From positions 13,753-75,645 of the forward strand of contig NZ_LT629843.1 in NCBI RefSeq assembly GCF_900106785.1: DNA of 61,893 bases. The letters are read 5' to 3'. How positions within the stretch are numbered: the stretch's first letter is position 1; every line of letters starts with the position of its first letter. Origin of the DNA: Prevotellamassilia timonensis. Its GTDB lineage: Bacteria > Bacteroidota > Bacteroidia > Bacteroidales > Bacteroidaceae. The translations under genes and the position numbers were made by a program. The notes beneath the pieces were generated by a model. It was not told the origin of the DNA. It saw only the letters and a program-made list of their open reading frames with translations, and did not search any database. Below are positions 1 to 9,184 of this stretch, piece after piece.

Positions 1-88
1 TGGCGCACCCGACAAACCCTGTGGAGGGCTGTGCAGATGCTAACCCAAAAACTGAGTTGCCAAACGATACATGATTGCCCAAAAGTAG

Positions 89-96
89 TACCTTTG
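89..96 (+). promoter_or_regulatory. -7 element of the IS promoter (TAccTTTG)
   Basis: TACCTTTG fits the Bacteroidetes -7 consensus TAnnTTTG and lies only 4 bases before the ATG at 101, so the transcript would be nearly leaderless. I see no well-spaced -33 TTTG. The same arrangement recurs in the right copy at 60362-60369. Confidence 0.5.
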
Positions 97-100
97 CACT

Positions 101-502
101 ATGAATCAGAATGGCAATAAAAATATGTATGAGGGCCTCGCCTCATATTTCCTCCCCGAAGGAGTTCTTAAATATTTCGAGGTGACAGACTTTGCAACAC
201 AGCGTACTCTGGACAAGGATGTTCTTTACACAACAGAGCTTCACATCTATCTGGATGAGCGCGACAATCGCACACCAGACATGAAGGATTCCGTGAGCAA
301 TGGTTTTGGGGAAGAATCATGTTTACTTGACTATCCAGCCCGAGACAAGAAGGCGGTACTTCACATACGAAGAAGGCGTTGGACAATGCCGGATGGCACA
401 ACAAGAAGTGTTGACCTTGACAAGGAGTTTGAACTGAAGCATAAGGGCACTCGATACGCGAAGGACTTCGCGCTTTTTTTAAAGAGGGCGAATGGACTCT
501 GA
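101..502 (+). CDS. ISL3-type element, first ORF (N-terminal transposase part)
   Basis: 133-aa protein encoded upstream of and overlapping the transposase ORF by 11 bp (the downstream ATG at 492 lies before this gene's TGA at 500-502). It is rich in charged residues and probably supplies the N-terminal DNA-binding part of the transposase, but I see no definite zinc-finger motif. The overlap contains a run of seven T followed by AAAG. A -1 slip would run into a nearby stop, so the second ORF is expressed either by translational coupling at the ATG or by a +1 shift. Family assignment rests on the partner ORF. Confidence 0.75.
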   Translation: MNQNGNKNMYEGLASYFLPEGVLKYFEVTDFATQRTLDKDVLYTTELHIYLDERDNRTPDMKDSVSNGFGEESCLLDYPARDKKAVLHIRRRRWTMPDGTTRSVDLDKEFELKHKGTRYAKDFALFLKRANGL

Positions 503-1580
503 GACGATAACCGCTCGTCAGATTGGTTATACGTACATGATTAACAGCTCCACGTTTGCCAAAAGATACAAGGACGCCCTGAGTAACTTCGAGACGTGGG
601 AGCAGAAGGATCACGCATCCAAGTGGATTCTTATTCCGCAAAACGTAGGTAAGGAGCAAGGCATAGACGAGACCTCCCTCCAGGGCGAACTGTACACTAT
701 CGTTCACAACAAGGATGCCCATGGTCGCAAGGGTGCAATCATAGCAGTAGTCAAGGGAACGAATCCTGCTGACGTACTGAAGGTTCTCATGCAACTACCT
801 GCAGATAAGCGTGAAATGGTTGAGAATATCACGATGGATCTCTCAGATTGCATGCGTGTCATAGCCCGAGAGGCATTCCCTAAAGCCACAGTCATACGTG
901 ACTGCTTCCATGTCGTAAAACGCGGTGGAGAGGGCTGCGAAGAGATACGCCTGCGCCTGAAACGAAAAGCCGTAAAGGAGGCGAACAGACAGAAGGCAGA
1001 GTTTCGCAAATACCTCGAAAATCTGGCAGCGCAGAGAAAGGCTTACCGCGAGCGAATGAGGAAAAGGCATGGGAAGAACTGGAAGAAGAGCAAGCGCGGA
1101 AGAAAGCCTATGAGGCTGAACACTCGCTTTGAACCCAAAAGGCTTGAAAATGGCGAGACTCTTGTAGAGGCACAGACACGATGTCGCAAGCAATTGTCCA
1201 TGAGCCGAGAGAAGTGGAGCGCAACGCAGAAAAAGCGTGCGAAGATACTTTTCGCACTCTACCCAAAACTTGAAGAAGCATACAATCTGATCAACTCCCT
1301 TAGAGCCATATTCAGAAACAAGAAACTCACAAAGGAGACTGCCAAACAGAATTTCAAGGGGTGGTATGAGAAAGTGGCTTCCTGCACTCTGCGTGAAATC
1401 AAGTCCGTACGCGATACCATCAGATTCTATGAGGATGAAATCCTGAACTACTTTGACGGACGTAAGACTAACGCTTCAGCTGAATCGTTGAACTCAAAGA
1501 TCAAATGCTTTCGTGCACAAGTAAAAGGAGTCATAGACATACCATTCTTCATGTATCGTTTAGCAACAGTTTTGGGTTAG
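492..1580 (+). CDS. ISL3-family transposase
   Basis: 362-aa DDE transposase. The pattern is typical of DDE_Tnp_ISL3: an Asp in the MDLSDCM segment, the RDCFHVVKR block, a long basic linker, and a C-terminal NASAESLNSKIK block containing the catalytic Glu, followed by a hydrophobic MYRLA tail. It starts at an ATG inside the end of the preceding ORF. The stop is immediately followed by the inner edge of the right terminal repeat. Its twin is at 60765-61853. Confidence 0.88.
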   Translation: MDSETITARQIGYTYMINSSTFAKRYKDALSNFETWEQKDHASKWILIPQNVGKEQGIDETSLQGELYTIVHNKDAHGRKGAIIAVVKGTNPADVLKVLMQLPADKREMVENITMDLSDCMRVIAREAFPKATVIRDCFHVVKRGGEGCEEIRLRLKRKAVKEANRQKAEFRKYLENLAAQRKAYRERMRKRHGKNWKKSKRGRKPMRLNTRFEPKRLENGETLVEAQTRCRKQLSMSREKWSATQKKRAKILFALYPKLEEAYNLINSLRAIFRNKKLTKETAKQNFKGWYEKVASCTLREIKSVRDTIRFYEDEILNYFDGRKTNASAESLNSKIKCFRAQVKGVIDIPFFMYRLATVLG

Positions 1581-1729
1581 CATCTGCACGGCCTACTCCA
1601 CAGGGTTTGTCGGGTGCGCCTCGTCATGGTCATTAGCGGAGGTTTAAGACTGTTGAGTGCAGTTGGCTCTGTTATGTTTTAGCCCTTACTGGTCGGTCTT
1701 AGAATCAACTAAATTCAGACACCTAACTA

Positions 1730-1781
1730 TAGGGGGGGAGGCAAGTACTACATACACAAAAAGTACTTACCTCCCCCCCTA
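1730..1781. repeat. long G/C-tract hairpin upstream of the C10 protease gene
   Basis: Two 20-bp arms (1730-1749 and 1762-1781) pair with one mismatch around a 12-base A-rich loop. Each arm holds a run of seven G or C followed by AGG-AAGTACT. There is no T tract on either side, so it is not a standard intrinsic terminator. It lies between the IS and the protease promoter. It could be a transcription barrier, a protein site or the remnant of a small repeat element. Confidence 0.7.
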
Positions 1782-1803
1782 CCCGCATGATGCAGCCAGT
1801 CCA

Positions 1804-1835
1804 TTTGCGATTGTCTGAAAAACCGACTATCTTTG
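1804..1835 (+). promoter_or_regulatory. Bacteroidetes-type promoter of the C10 protease
   Basis: TTTG at 1804-1807 and TATCTTTG at 1828-1835 are 20 bp apart. This matches the Bacteroidetes primary sigma consensus (TTTG, 19-21 bp, TAnnTTTG). It predicts a leader of roughly 35 bases before the ATG at 1878. Confidence 0.75.
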
Positions 1836-1877
1836 CACTGATACTATTCTTGCATAAATAACAACGTACTCAACACG

Positions 1878-4550
1878 ATGATAAAGGCTCATTACCACCC
1901 CTATGCTATTACCCGACTGCTGATAGTCGTAACCCTGCTTATGTCTGCCACATTTGCGGCCGACGCTGAACGGGTTGACCACCAAAGGGCTGCAAAAATT
2001 GCCCAAAAGTATATTACGCTGCGTAACAACAAAAGCATTAAGGCACAAGCGGAACAACAAGGACATAGCACCGGCAATGCACCTTATTATATATTTAATG
2101 ATGCACACGGACACGGCTTTGTAATTGTTGCAGGCAATGACGCCATGGGCGAAATATTGGCTTACGATACCGAAAACACGCTTGACACGCTGAATGCTAA
2201 CCCGTGTGTAAAATGGCTATTAGAGGGGTACAGACAAGCATACTATGACATTGAGAGTGAAAAGGCAGCTACACAAGCCAGCCCTCGCGCAGCAACTTTC
2301 AGCCAAACAGTGCAGCCTCTGCTCAAAACCAAGTGGGGACAATCGCACCCATTCAATGCTCAAACGGGGTATCCATACAGCGGTTGCGTGGCCACTGCCG
2401 TGGCACAAATGATGTATTACTACCAATGGCCTGCACACGGCTTTGGCAAGCATGAATATACCGTTACCTACGACCAAACTACCAAAAGTGCCGACTTTAG
2501 CCAATCATATTACGACTGGGCTGATATGCTGCCCGATTACCGCTATCCCGTGCGCGCCACCGCCACACAGGAGCATGCCGTGGCACAACTCATGAGCGAT
2601 GTGGGCATAGCCTCATCTATGCAGTACACTCCCAGTTCGAGCGGCACACAGGGGCTTTTTGCATACCAAGCCCTGCAAAAGTACTTTGACTATACTACGG
2701 CATACGTGACGAGGGCTGTGGAGGGTCCAAGTCGCTTTGCCAGCATATTGCGGCAGGAGTTGCTGAATGGCTGTCCCGTTTACCTTGAGGGGCGCCCCGC
2801 CAATACTGCTTCGGGACACGCCTGGGTGGCCGATGGCTTTGACGAGAATGGCCTTTTCCACATGAATTTTGGTTGGGAGGGGCAAGGCGATGCTTATTAT
2901 TCGCTCACCAATCTCAGTTTGTCACAAACCGGTGGTGAGTTCCAGGGTAAGCCCCTGGCCTTTAACCGTGCCGTAACGGCCATTCTTGCACACCCCAACA
3001 ATGGTAAATATCCCGATATTGACCGCGGCCTTTTGGAGGGTTCGCCCCAGCTCATGTTTAATGAGGGAGGCTCTGTCACGCTCAAGGGTGCTGACGACAA
3101 GAGTTTCAGCACCTCACAGCCCCAAACTGTTGTGATCAACTCATTTGTAAACAGAGGCACTCCCTTTAAGGGCGACATTGGCATAGCCGTTTGCAACGAC
3201 AGTGGCAAGTTTGTGCGCGTGGCCTATTCAGACGACCATGACAACGGCGGATTTACGGAGCGCATTTATGGGGCAGACCATGATGGCTTTATGGGGACTG
3301 ACTATTTGGTAAATCAGCCACAGCACGTGCAGATGAGTTTGGCCGGCCTTGCCAACGGATATTATAGCCTCACCCCCGTGTGTGTGGCACGTAACGATGA
3401 TGGCACATGGGGCGACCTGTTCAGAATGAAAAAGGCCCCCATCATTGAGGTGGAACTGAACGACGATGCAGGTCGCGTGTCTGAGGTGTGCTCCGACGAG
3501 GCTCACTTTCAGCTCATGGCACAGCCACGCCTCAGCGGTGCGGCCGAACAGGGTGGCAGGGTGCAGGCATTTTTTACTGTTAAAAACCTTAATGGTGTGC
3601 CGCGCGACTGCTACATGAGGGTACAGCTGCTTGATGAGCACCAGGCGGTTGTGTTAGATACCCGGGTGGACGAATGTACTGAAATAGAAGGATTCTCTGA
3701 AACTGAAATTCCCATCACGCTTTCACTCCCCACCAATCTCGTGCCGGGGCGTTACGAAGCGAGACTGCTGCTTTCGGCCGACGCGGAGGAGTCTCTGTTT
3801 TACCCCATCAATAATATACACGACAAGGAGGTGCCTTACATTGATATAGCTGAAGCAGAGGACAAACCGCTCATGGCCAAGGTTGAAGTGTTCATGGCCG
3901 ACGACTCTAACGACAAGATTGAGAATGGCAGTGTTGACCTCTCGCAAACGTCTCTTTTCAAACTTGCCGTGTCGTTGCGCACATCAGAAGACAAGTGTTA
4001 CAGCGGACATATTACGATGCTGGCCGAAGACACTCAGACAAAAGAAAGGACTTATGTGAAAGGCATTGATGACGAGGTTGACGTGTCGTCATCTTACGAC
4101 GTACCATTATTTAGCTATTGGCTGCGCAAGGATAATTTGCCATGGTACGATGGCCACACCTATCGCCTTATAGTTATGGGCAAGCTTGACGGGCAAGACG
4201 TTGAGTTGAACAATCCCGAGGCGGCCCCCTATTACCTGAAACGCGAGGGCGATGTGCTCACACTCTTTCAGCAAGATGTGGTGACAGGGTCTTCATCAAC
4301 CTCAACTTGTTTGCCCACTACTAAGCCATTCAGTGTGAGGCGCAAGGGTGACGATTTTATTATTTCGGCCCACGATTTGTTCGGTGTGAGCATGTACAAC
4401 GTAAGCGGCAGATTGGTTAAGCGTGCTTTGTCTGCTAACGGACGACAGGGTGTGCTATCACTCCGAAAGTTGGAGCGGGGTATTTATTTGCTGCACATTG
4501 AGTGTGACGGAGGGCGCCATACTTACAATGATATCGTTTTGGTGAAATAA
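1878..4550 (+). CDS. secreted C10-family cysteine protease (streptopain/interpain-like)
   Basis: 890-aa protein. A signal peptide (about 1-30) precedes a Spi-like propeptide (about 31-130). The C10 papain-fold domain has the nucleophile in GCVATA (C170) and the general base in GHAWVADGF (H314). A long region of beta-rich repeats follows. The last 75 residues resemble a type IX secretion sorting domain (SMYNVSGRLVK, then GIYLLHIE). Layout and length are close to interpain A of Prevotella intermedia, a protease acting on host proteins; that similarity is from memory. It would be exported through the Sec and type IX systems. It is preceded by its own promoter and appears monocistronic. No defect is seen. 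Confidence 0.9.
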   Translation: MIKAHYHPYAITRLLIVVTLLMSATFAADAERVDHQRAAKIAQKYITLRNNKSIKAQAEQQGHSTGNAPYYIFNDAHGHGFVIVAGNDAMGEILAYDTENTLDTLNANPCVKWLLEGYRQAYYDIESEKAATQASPRAATFSQTVQPLLKTKWGQSHPFNAQTGYPYSGCVATAVAQMMYYYQWPAHGFGKHEYTVTYDQTTKSADFSQSYYDWADMLPDYRYPVRATATQEHAVAQLMSDVGIASSMQYTPSSSGTQGLFAYQALQKYFDYTTAYVTRAVEGPSRFASILRQELLNGCPVYLEGRPANTASGHAWVADGFDENGLFHMNFGWEGQGDAYYSLTNLSLSQTGGEFQGKPLAFNRAVTAILAHPNNGKYPDIDRGLLEGSPQLMFNEGGSVTLKGADDKSFSTSQPQTVVINSFVNRGTPFKGDIGIAVCNDSGKFVRVAYSDDHDNGGFTERIYGADHDGFMGTDYLVNQPQHVQMSLAGLANGYYSLTPVCVARNDDGTWGDLFRMKKAPIIEVELNDDAGRVSEVCSDEAHFQLMAQPRLSGAAEQGGRVQAFFTVKNLNGVPRDCYMRVQLLDEHQAVVLDTRVDECTEIEGFSETEIPITLSLPTNLVPGRYEARLLLSADAEESLFYPINNIHDKEVPYIDIAEAEDKPLMAKVEVFMADDSNDKIENGSVDLSQTSLFKLAVSLRTSEDKCYSGHITMLAEDTQTKERTYVKGIDDEVDVSSSYDVPLFSYWLRKDNLPWYDGHTYRLIVMGKLDGQDVELNNPEAAPYYLKREGDVLTLFQQDVVTGSSSTSTCLPTTKPFSVRRKGDDFIISAHDLFGVSMYNVSGRLVKRALSANGRQGVLSLRKLERGIYLLHIECDGGRHTYNDIVLVK

Positions 4551-4639
4551 AGGTGTGGCTTTTAGGAAGAGGTTTGTTATACATGAAGTAAACAAGTATG
4601 CGCCTCGGCCATAAAAACGTAAGTCTTTAAGCCTTTCGT

Positions 4640-4670
4640 TTTGTATTGCGCTCGGTTTGCACTATCTTTG
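4640..4670 (+). promoter_or_regulatory. promoter of the sugar/LPS kinase gene
   Basis: TTTG at 4640-4643 and TATCTTTG at 4663-4670 are separated by 19 bp, a full match to the Bacteroidetes promoter consensus, 56 bp before the ATG at 4727. Confidence 0.7.
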
Positions 4671-4726
4671 CATCATATATAATATACGTATATTACTAAC
4701 TACAACTGCCGTTGAGGCACTTGCCC

Positions 4727-5446
4727 ATGAAAATCATACTCAACCCTAAATACGAAGCTCTGCGCGACTATCTGAAAAACATAGAAGAACACTTTGAACA
4801 CGAAGGACGCGACATTCACTCAGGACGCAATGTGATACGCAGCCTTAAAGTGAATGGACTGACCATTTGCGTGAAACGCTTTGGACCTCCCTCCTTCAGA
4901 CGCAAAGTGCAACAAATGCTTTACAAAAAGTCGAAGGGTAAACTGGCATATCTGAGTCCGCTGCTGCTGCGTGAGCGCGGATTTGAGAGTCCGGAGTCGA
5001 TAGCCTTTGTGCGCTGCCGCCACGGGTTGTTGCGCACAAACACTTACTTTGTGAGTCTGCTGTCTACTTACCGCTACAGCATGGACACGCTGCGTAATAA
5101 GACGGCTGATGTGCAACACGAGGTGATAGCTAACTTTGCCCGCTATGCGGCCCGTTTGCATGAGGACGGTTTTTTACACCGCGATTTCTCATCATCTAAC
5201 ATTTTGTATGATGTGATAGACGGGCGTTACCACTTTTCGCTGGTTGACACTAACAGCATGAAGTGTGGGTCGGGTGTCAGCATTGAGGCAGGTTGCCGCA
5301 ATTTGGCCAAGTTGTCGGGCGATGATGCGTTTTTTGCCCAGTTGGCAGAATGTTACGCCATGGAGCGCAAGGCAGACCCTGTACGCTGCGCCACGCTGAT
5401 AAATGAGGCAAGGGAGAAGTTGAAAAGACGGCGCGAGGAGGTGTGA
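4727..5446 (+). CDS. WaaP/Kdo-kinase-family lipopolysaccharide kinase
   Basis: 239-aa cytoplasmic kinase-fold protein. The catalytic loop reads HRDFSSSN (H151-R152-D153) and the metal-binding Asp is in LVDTNS (D174). This HRDxxxxN arrangement is that of lipopolysaccharide core kinases (Kdo/WaaP family), which phosphorylate lipid A-core sugars. The ATG at 4727 is preferred over an upstream TTG at 4712, because it is the first ATG after the promoter and gives a normal N-terminus. No other LPS gene is adjacent. A large hairpin follows the stop. The substrate is not determined. Confidence 0.75.
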   Translation: MKIILNPKYEALRDYLKNIEEHFEHEGRDIHSGRNVIRSLKVNGLTICVKRFGPPSFRRKVQQMLYKKSKGKLAYLSPLLLRERGFESPESIAFVRCRHGLLRTNTYFVSLLSTYRYSMDTLRNKTADVQHEVIANFARYAARLHEDGFLHRDFSSSNILYDVIDGRYHFSLVDTNSMKCGSGVSIEAGCRNLAKLSGDDAFFAQLAECYAMERKADPVRCATLINEAREKLKRRREEV

Positions 5447-5529
5447 CTGGGCTAACCCAGAACAAAGCACTTTATCCTTTTATTAAGAGCATAAGCACAG
5501 ACTACCTATATAAGGGATTGGGAATATAT

Positions 5530-5606
5530 CAAACGACAATAAGAGACAACGAACCATGATGTGCCCCTACAAAGGCACAATGGACGTTGTCTCTTATTGT
5601 CGTTTG
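5530..5606. repeat. perfect 22-bp inverted repeat with an internal hairpin
   Basis: CAAACGACAATAAGAGACAA begins the left arm (5530-5551), and the right arm (5585-5606) is its exact reverse complement over 22 bp. The 33-base loop itself contains a hairpin, TGTGCC...GGCACA. No U tract follows. It may terminate the kinase transcript or be a small palindromic mobile element. Confidence 0.75.
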
Positions 5607-6267
5607 GTTTATCTGAACAATCAAAATATCTGACAAAAAGTATTGTTGTCGGAAATAATGCTTAATTTTGCATCTAGAGTTGGAGCTGGTGGAAATGCCC
5701 ATCAGCTGTGAAGACTCTCAATGAATGAGCGTATTGAACGTTGTCTTGAAATAGAAATGTGGAAGTTTCGATATTCAGTAGGGCACACGGTACATTATCG
5801 CTCACGCATACTTTGGTATCATTGTATACGCTCCTCACGCCCTCCCTTTATAGGCGGCGTGGGGCAACGTATGTTTTTCACAATATACCTCTCTACAAGC
5901 GTGGGCTATTGTCTGTTGCATACTGAATAGGTCTCTTCCACAACCTCTATTTCGGCAATGGGCGATAGTACCACGCTTTTTTCATGAACGTACAACAGTC
6001 ATTGCTTTTATTAACCATGTCAATAGGGTACGTTGGCAAAAACGCTTTTATCCTATGAATTGCACTTAATTTAGTTATTTACAGAGTCAGTAGCTACGGG
6101 CAGGAAGTTATGATCATTGTTGTTTCTGTTTCTGTCACTGTTCGTTCAAAAACATTATCGTAGTCCTGGCAAATCAAAGAGAGACATCATTTCGCAAGAA
6201 CAGTATAGAAAGTGATAGATACGTCTCGAAAAAGAACACATTAGAGAACCATTTAATACTACTCAAC
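5607..6267. other. intergenic stretch without a convincing gene
   Basis: About 660 bp between the large hairpin and the broken BspA-like gene. It contains a promoter-like TTG...TAATTTTG (5643-5670, 17-bp spacer) followed by small hairpins, for example CACGCC...GGCGTG near 5836-5861. The only longer ORF (5721-5930) has unlikely composition and overlaps these hairpins. I do not see a real gene. Confidence 0.5.
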
Positions 6268-8112
6268 ATGAAACATTTTGTCATAAAATATACTTGGTCG
6301 TACTAGCATGCTTTTCTTACTTATCGGCATCTGCTTATGATTTCGAGGCAGATGGTCTATACTTTACAATAACCTCCCTTAAGGACCTAACTGTAAGTGT
6401 AGACGGAGCCGTAAACAAAGACACGGATAAAATAGTTATACCTCAAACCGTTGCTTATAAAAACAAGTCACTTACAGTTACCAGCGTAGGGGACAATGCT
6501 TTTAAAGGGTATAAAAATTTACAATCTGTATCATTCCCTAAGACTGTCTTATCAATCGGTAACTCTGCTTTTGAGAAAGATAGCCTTTTGACTGGTGTTG
6601 TGCTACCTGATAGCTTATTGGAAATAGAAAGTAAAGCTTTTCATCCTATGTACAAGTTTGAAGACTATTCGTATTCCAGAAAAGGTTGTTGACTTAAATG
6701 ATAATGTTTTTTGGGGTTGCAGTGGTCTTATTTCTGTTACACTAAATGATAGTGTAAGAACCATTGGAGACGGATCTTTTTATGGAACTTCGATAAAAGA
6801 GTTAAAACTTCCGTTGTCGTTAAGTGATATTGGTGCACATGCATTTGAAGACTCCAAAATCCGAGAAATCAATTTTCCAAAGTCATTAACATATATTGGA
6901 GAGAAAGCATTTATGAGTTCAGAACTCCTTCATGTTGAGTTATCAAAGTCATTATTGTCTATTGGGTCTGGTGCGTTTGAAAATACCAAAGTTCGTAATA
7001 TAGACGTGGATGTAGAAAAAATTCCGTCAGAATGTTTTGCAAATTGTGACTCTTTGAAAAATATCAGATGGACTGATAATGTGAAATCTATAGGTAGGGA
7101 CGCGTTCCGTGGTTGCCAATCATTAGATAAATTCACCATTTCATCAAGTGTCACAGATATATCTCCCTCAATTATTTGGGAATGTCCCAATATTACAAAA
7201 TTAACTATAGGAAAAGGGTTGAATGGTCTTCCTTTCTGTAAAAGGGTATATACTGTCTACGAAAGTTATTGGTTAAGACCTGAACAATGTTTTGCTACTG
7301 AAACACTTACGAATGAATATACTATGGTTAAAGATATAACCCAAGATAAAAGTTTTTTGACTAAGCTTAAAACAGTAATCATAGAAGATACAAATGAAGA
7401 TTTCAGTATACGTGGTTATTATATAGGAGAAAAAGAATCTGGGCATTTATTGTATGACGCATATTTGCCATCATTCTCCAATTTTGATTTGGATTATTAT
7501 TACGTTGGACGTCCTTTGACGGACATTCGCTCCTGGGTTGTAGATGATAAAAAATATAGGATAAAACACGTTGAAAAAATAGGGCATATCAAAAAACTTG
7601 AAATAGCCGGTATGTGTACAGAAAATCCATATTTCTATCAAGACGTAGATACTCTCGTATTAGGATCCAATATAATGTCTTTTGTTGTAGAAAATTTATA
7701 CTATGATAGTTTAAAGACAATTGTTTGCAAATCAACAATTCCTCCTTCGGGAATGTCTAGTTCCTGTTATCCTGCCAAAATATATACAGATGTGACATTG
7801 TATGTCCCTAAAGGTTGTAAAGAAGCTTATAGCAATGATTCAGGCTGGGGCACTTTTTGGGACATCAGAGAATTTGAGGATGATAGTTCTACTGCAGCAG
7901 TGGCGAATGTTATCGACAATCAAAGAAACATAACAATAACCACCCAAAAAGGTTCAATCATAGTAAACAATGCTCCTCGTAATACTCTTGTACAAGTATA
8001 TAATTTACAGGGCACATTAATTGCCAAGTCACATGAAGGTGTAATAAATGGATTATCTAAAGGTGCCTATCTTATTACTATAGGTGCCAAAACTTTTAAG
8101 ATTGTTCTTTGA
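6268..8112 (+). pseudogene. BspA-like leucine-rich-repeat surface protein, broken by two frameshifts
   Basis: An ATG at 6268 opens a signal peptide (MKHFVIKY) whose hydrophobic core (VVLACFSYLSASA) is in another frame from 6294. A second shift near 6645-6665 moves from the frame ending at 6692 to the frame that reads KTIRIPEKV to 8112. Across both pieces the protein has BspA-type leucine-rich repeats (LRR_5) and a C-terminal type IX secretion tail (VQVYNLQGTLIAK...GAYLITIG). Intact family members are cell-surface adhesins. Both shifts could be real decay, homopolymer phase variation or sequencing error. Neither lies in a long homopolymer, although AAAATATAC is at the first. Confidence 0.75.
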
Positions 8113-8225
8113 TGAGATTTATGTAGCAAAAGATATCGCGATTTGACTAAAGTTTCCCTCCTATAGAAAATTGTGGAGAGAGACTTTAGTATAGCGTTCA
8201 TTAAACTGTCATTCAGATAAACTAC

Positions 8226-8648
8226 ATGGAAATATCAAAACAAGACAAGGTGTTTTTGTATGATTACCTTTGTGAATTCGAAAATGAAATCAAACAACAT
8301 TTTGGTTGCTATGATTTTAATGATAAAAAATTGCAACGTTTCTTGTTTGATCATGATATTTACATTGGAGCATATAATAAAACAAATAGAAAGAAAATCA
8401 TCAAACACAAATATTATTTACTATTTGAACAAAAAAAACCAAAGGGTAAACGTAATGATGTGGTTCACCATCTTTTTCGTCATGTGCGCAACTCTGTCGC
8501 TCATGGCCATGTTATCAAAAGTGGAAGGAATAAATTACGTTTCGATGATTTTAGTAAGAATGACAATAAAACAATGGAGGGAATTATAGATCAAAAAGTA
8601 TTTCAGTTGCTAATGGAAAAATTAAAATCAGCAAAGATAAAGATGTAG
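8226..8648 (+). CDS. HEPN-like small protein
   Basis: 140-aa soluble, AT-rich protein with no signal peptide. The segment RHVRNSVAHG carries an R-N-x3-H arrangement (R88, N89, H93) like the RNase motif of HEPN domains (Rx4-6H). Such domains occur in toxins and defence RNases. The segment is preceded by a helical, charged region that fits a small HEPN fold. No obvious antitoxin (MNT nucleotidyltransferase or HTH gene) is adjacent. Other functions are possible. Function is inferred from one motif. Confidence 0.5.
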   Translation: MEISKQDKVFLYDYLCEFENEIKQHFGCYDFNDKKLQRFLFDHDIYIGAYNKTNRKKIIKHKYYLLFEQKKPKGKRNDVVHHLFRHVRNSVAHGHVIKSGRNKLRFDDFSKNDNKTMEGIIDQKVFQLLMEKLKSAKIKM

Positions 8649-8767
8649 AATATTAGATTACTGAAGTTCCCCACCCCTTATTTTAGCTAATTGAGCGAGG
8701 AACCATTTCGATATTCCATTTGAAAATCAATGCATTCCGAATCGATTAACGCGTGTTTAAAAAATGT

Positions 8768-9049
8768 TTAGCACAAATCGGGCATAGCCAAATCATCCGA
8801 ATCGCATAGGAGATGTGCCCATACCTTTGTGGAGAAGTCTGCCGTTTGCTGTGCAGCTACAGTTGATAGACATTCCAATAGATCAACGCCAGCTTCTTGC
8901 GACAAAACTTCCAAAAGATGCCTAACTTCTTCCAATGTTCTGCTCCATAGTGTGAGCATTTGCAGCTGATCACGCTCGGAGCGGAACAGACTACCCATGG
9001 TTTCGTATTCAGAAAAACGTTTGGCCAAGGACAGCATTTGATACATCAT
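8768..9049 (-). CDS. hypothetical protein, 93 aa
   Basis: A possible gene starting with tandem ATG codons (MMYQMLS). It is Leu/Glu/Gln-rich and predicted helical, ending in a short acidic tail. I recognise no family. Its start overlaps a 37-codon ORF on the plus strand (9048-9161), so the true coding strand is uncertain. No clear promoter is seen. Confidence 0.3.
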   Translation of the reverse strand: MMYQMLSLAKRFSEYETMGSLFRSERDQLQMLTLWSRTLEEVRHLLEVLSQEAGVDLLECLSTVAAQQTADFSTKVWAHLLCDSDDLAMPDLC

Positions 9050-9184
9050 GAAACACAAAGAACAGCAAGAGCCACTAACAGGTGACACAATAAGTGATTT
9101 TATTGAAGAACGTTTCGAACAAATTCGGCAATATAAAAAAGGCACAATGGTTGCTCAACAATAACTAAATTAACAAAAACAATT

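Larger units (their letters stand above)
2..1620 (+). mobile_element. ISL3-type insertion sequence, left copy
   Basis: A 1,619-bp insertion sequence with long imperfect terminal inverted repeats. The left end reads GGCGCACCCGACAAACCCTG. The reverse complement of the right end (up to 1620) is the same and stays similar for about 50 bp, into the sequence just after the transposase stop codon. It carries two overlapping ORFs (101-502 and 492-1580). The copy at 60275-61893 appears identical. ISL3 elements usually duplicate 8 bp of target. Only one base is visible on the outer side, so this cannot be checked. The right flank is TCGTCATG. Confidence 0.9.

Noticed and set aside
5721-5930. 69-codon ORF downstream of a promoter-like element
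   Set aside because: Unlikely amino-acid composition, overlaps a strong CACGCC/GGCGTG hairpin, and no family is visible.
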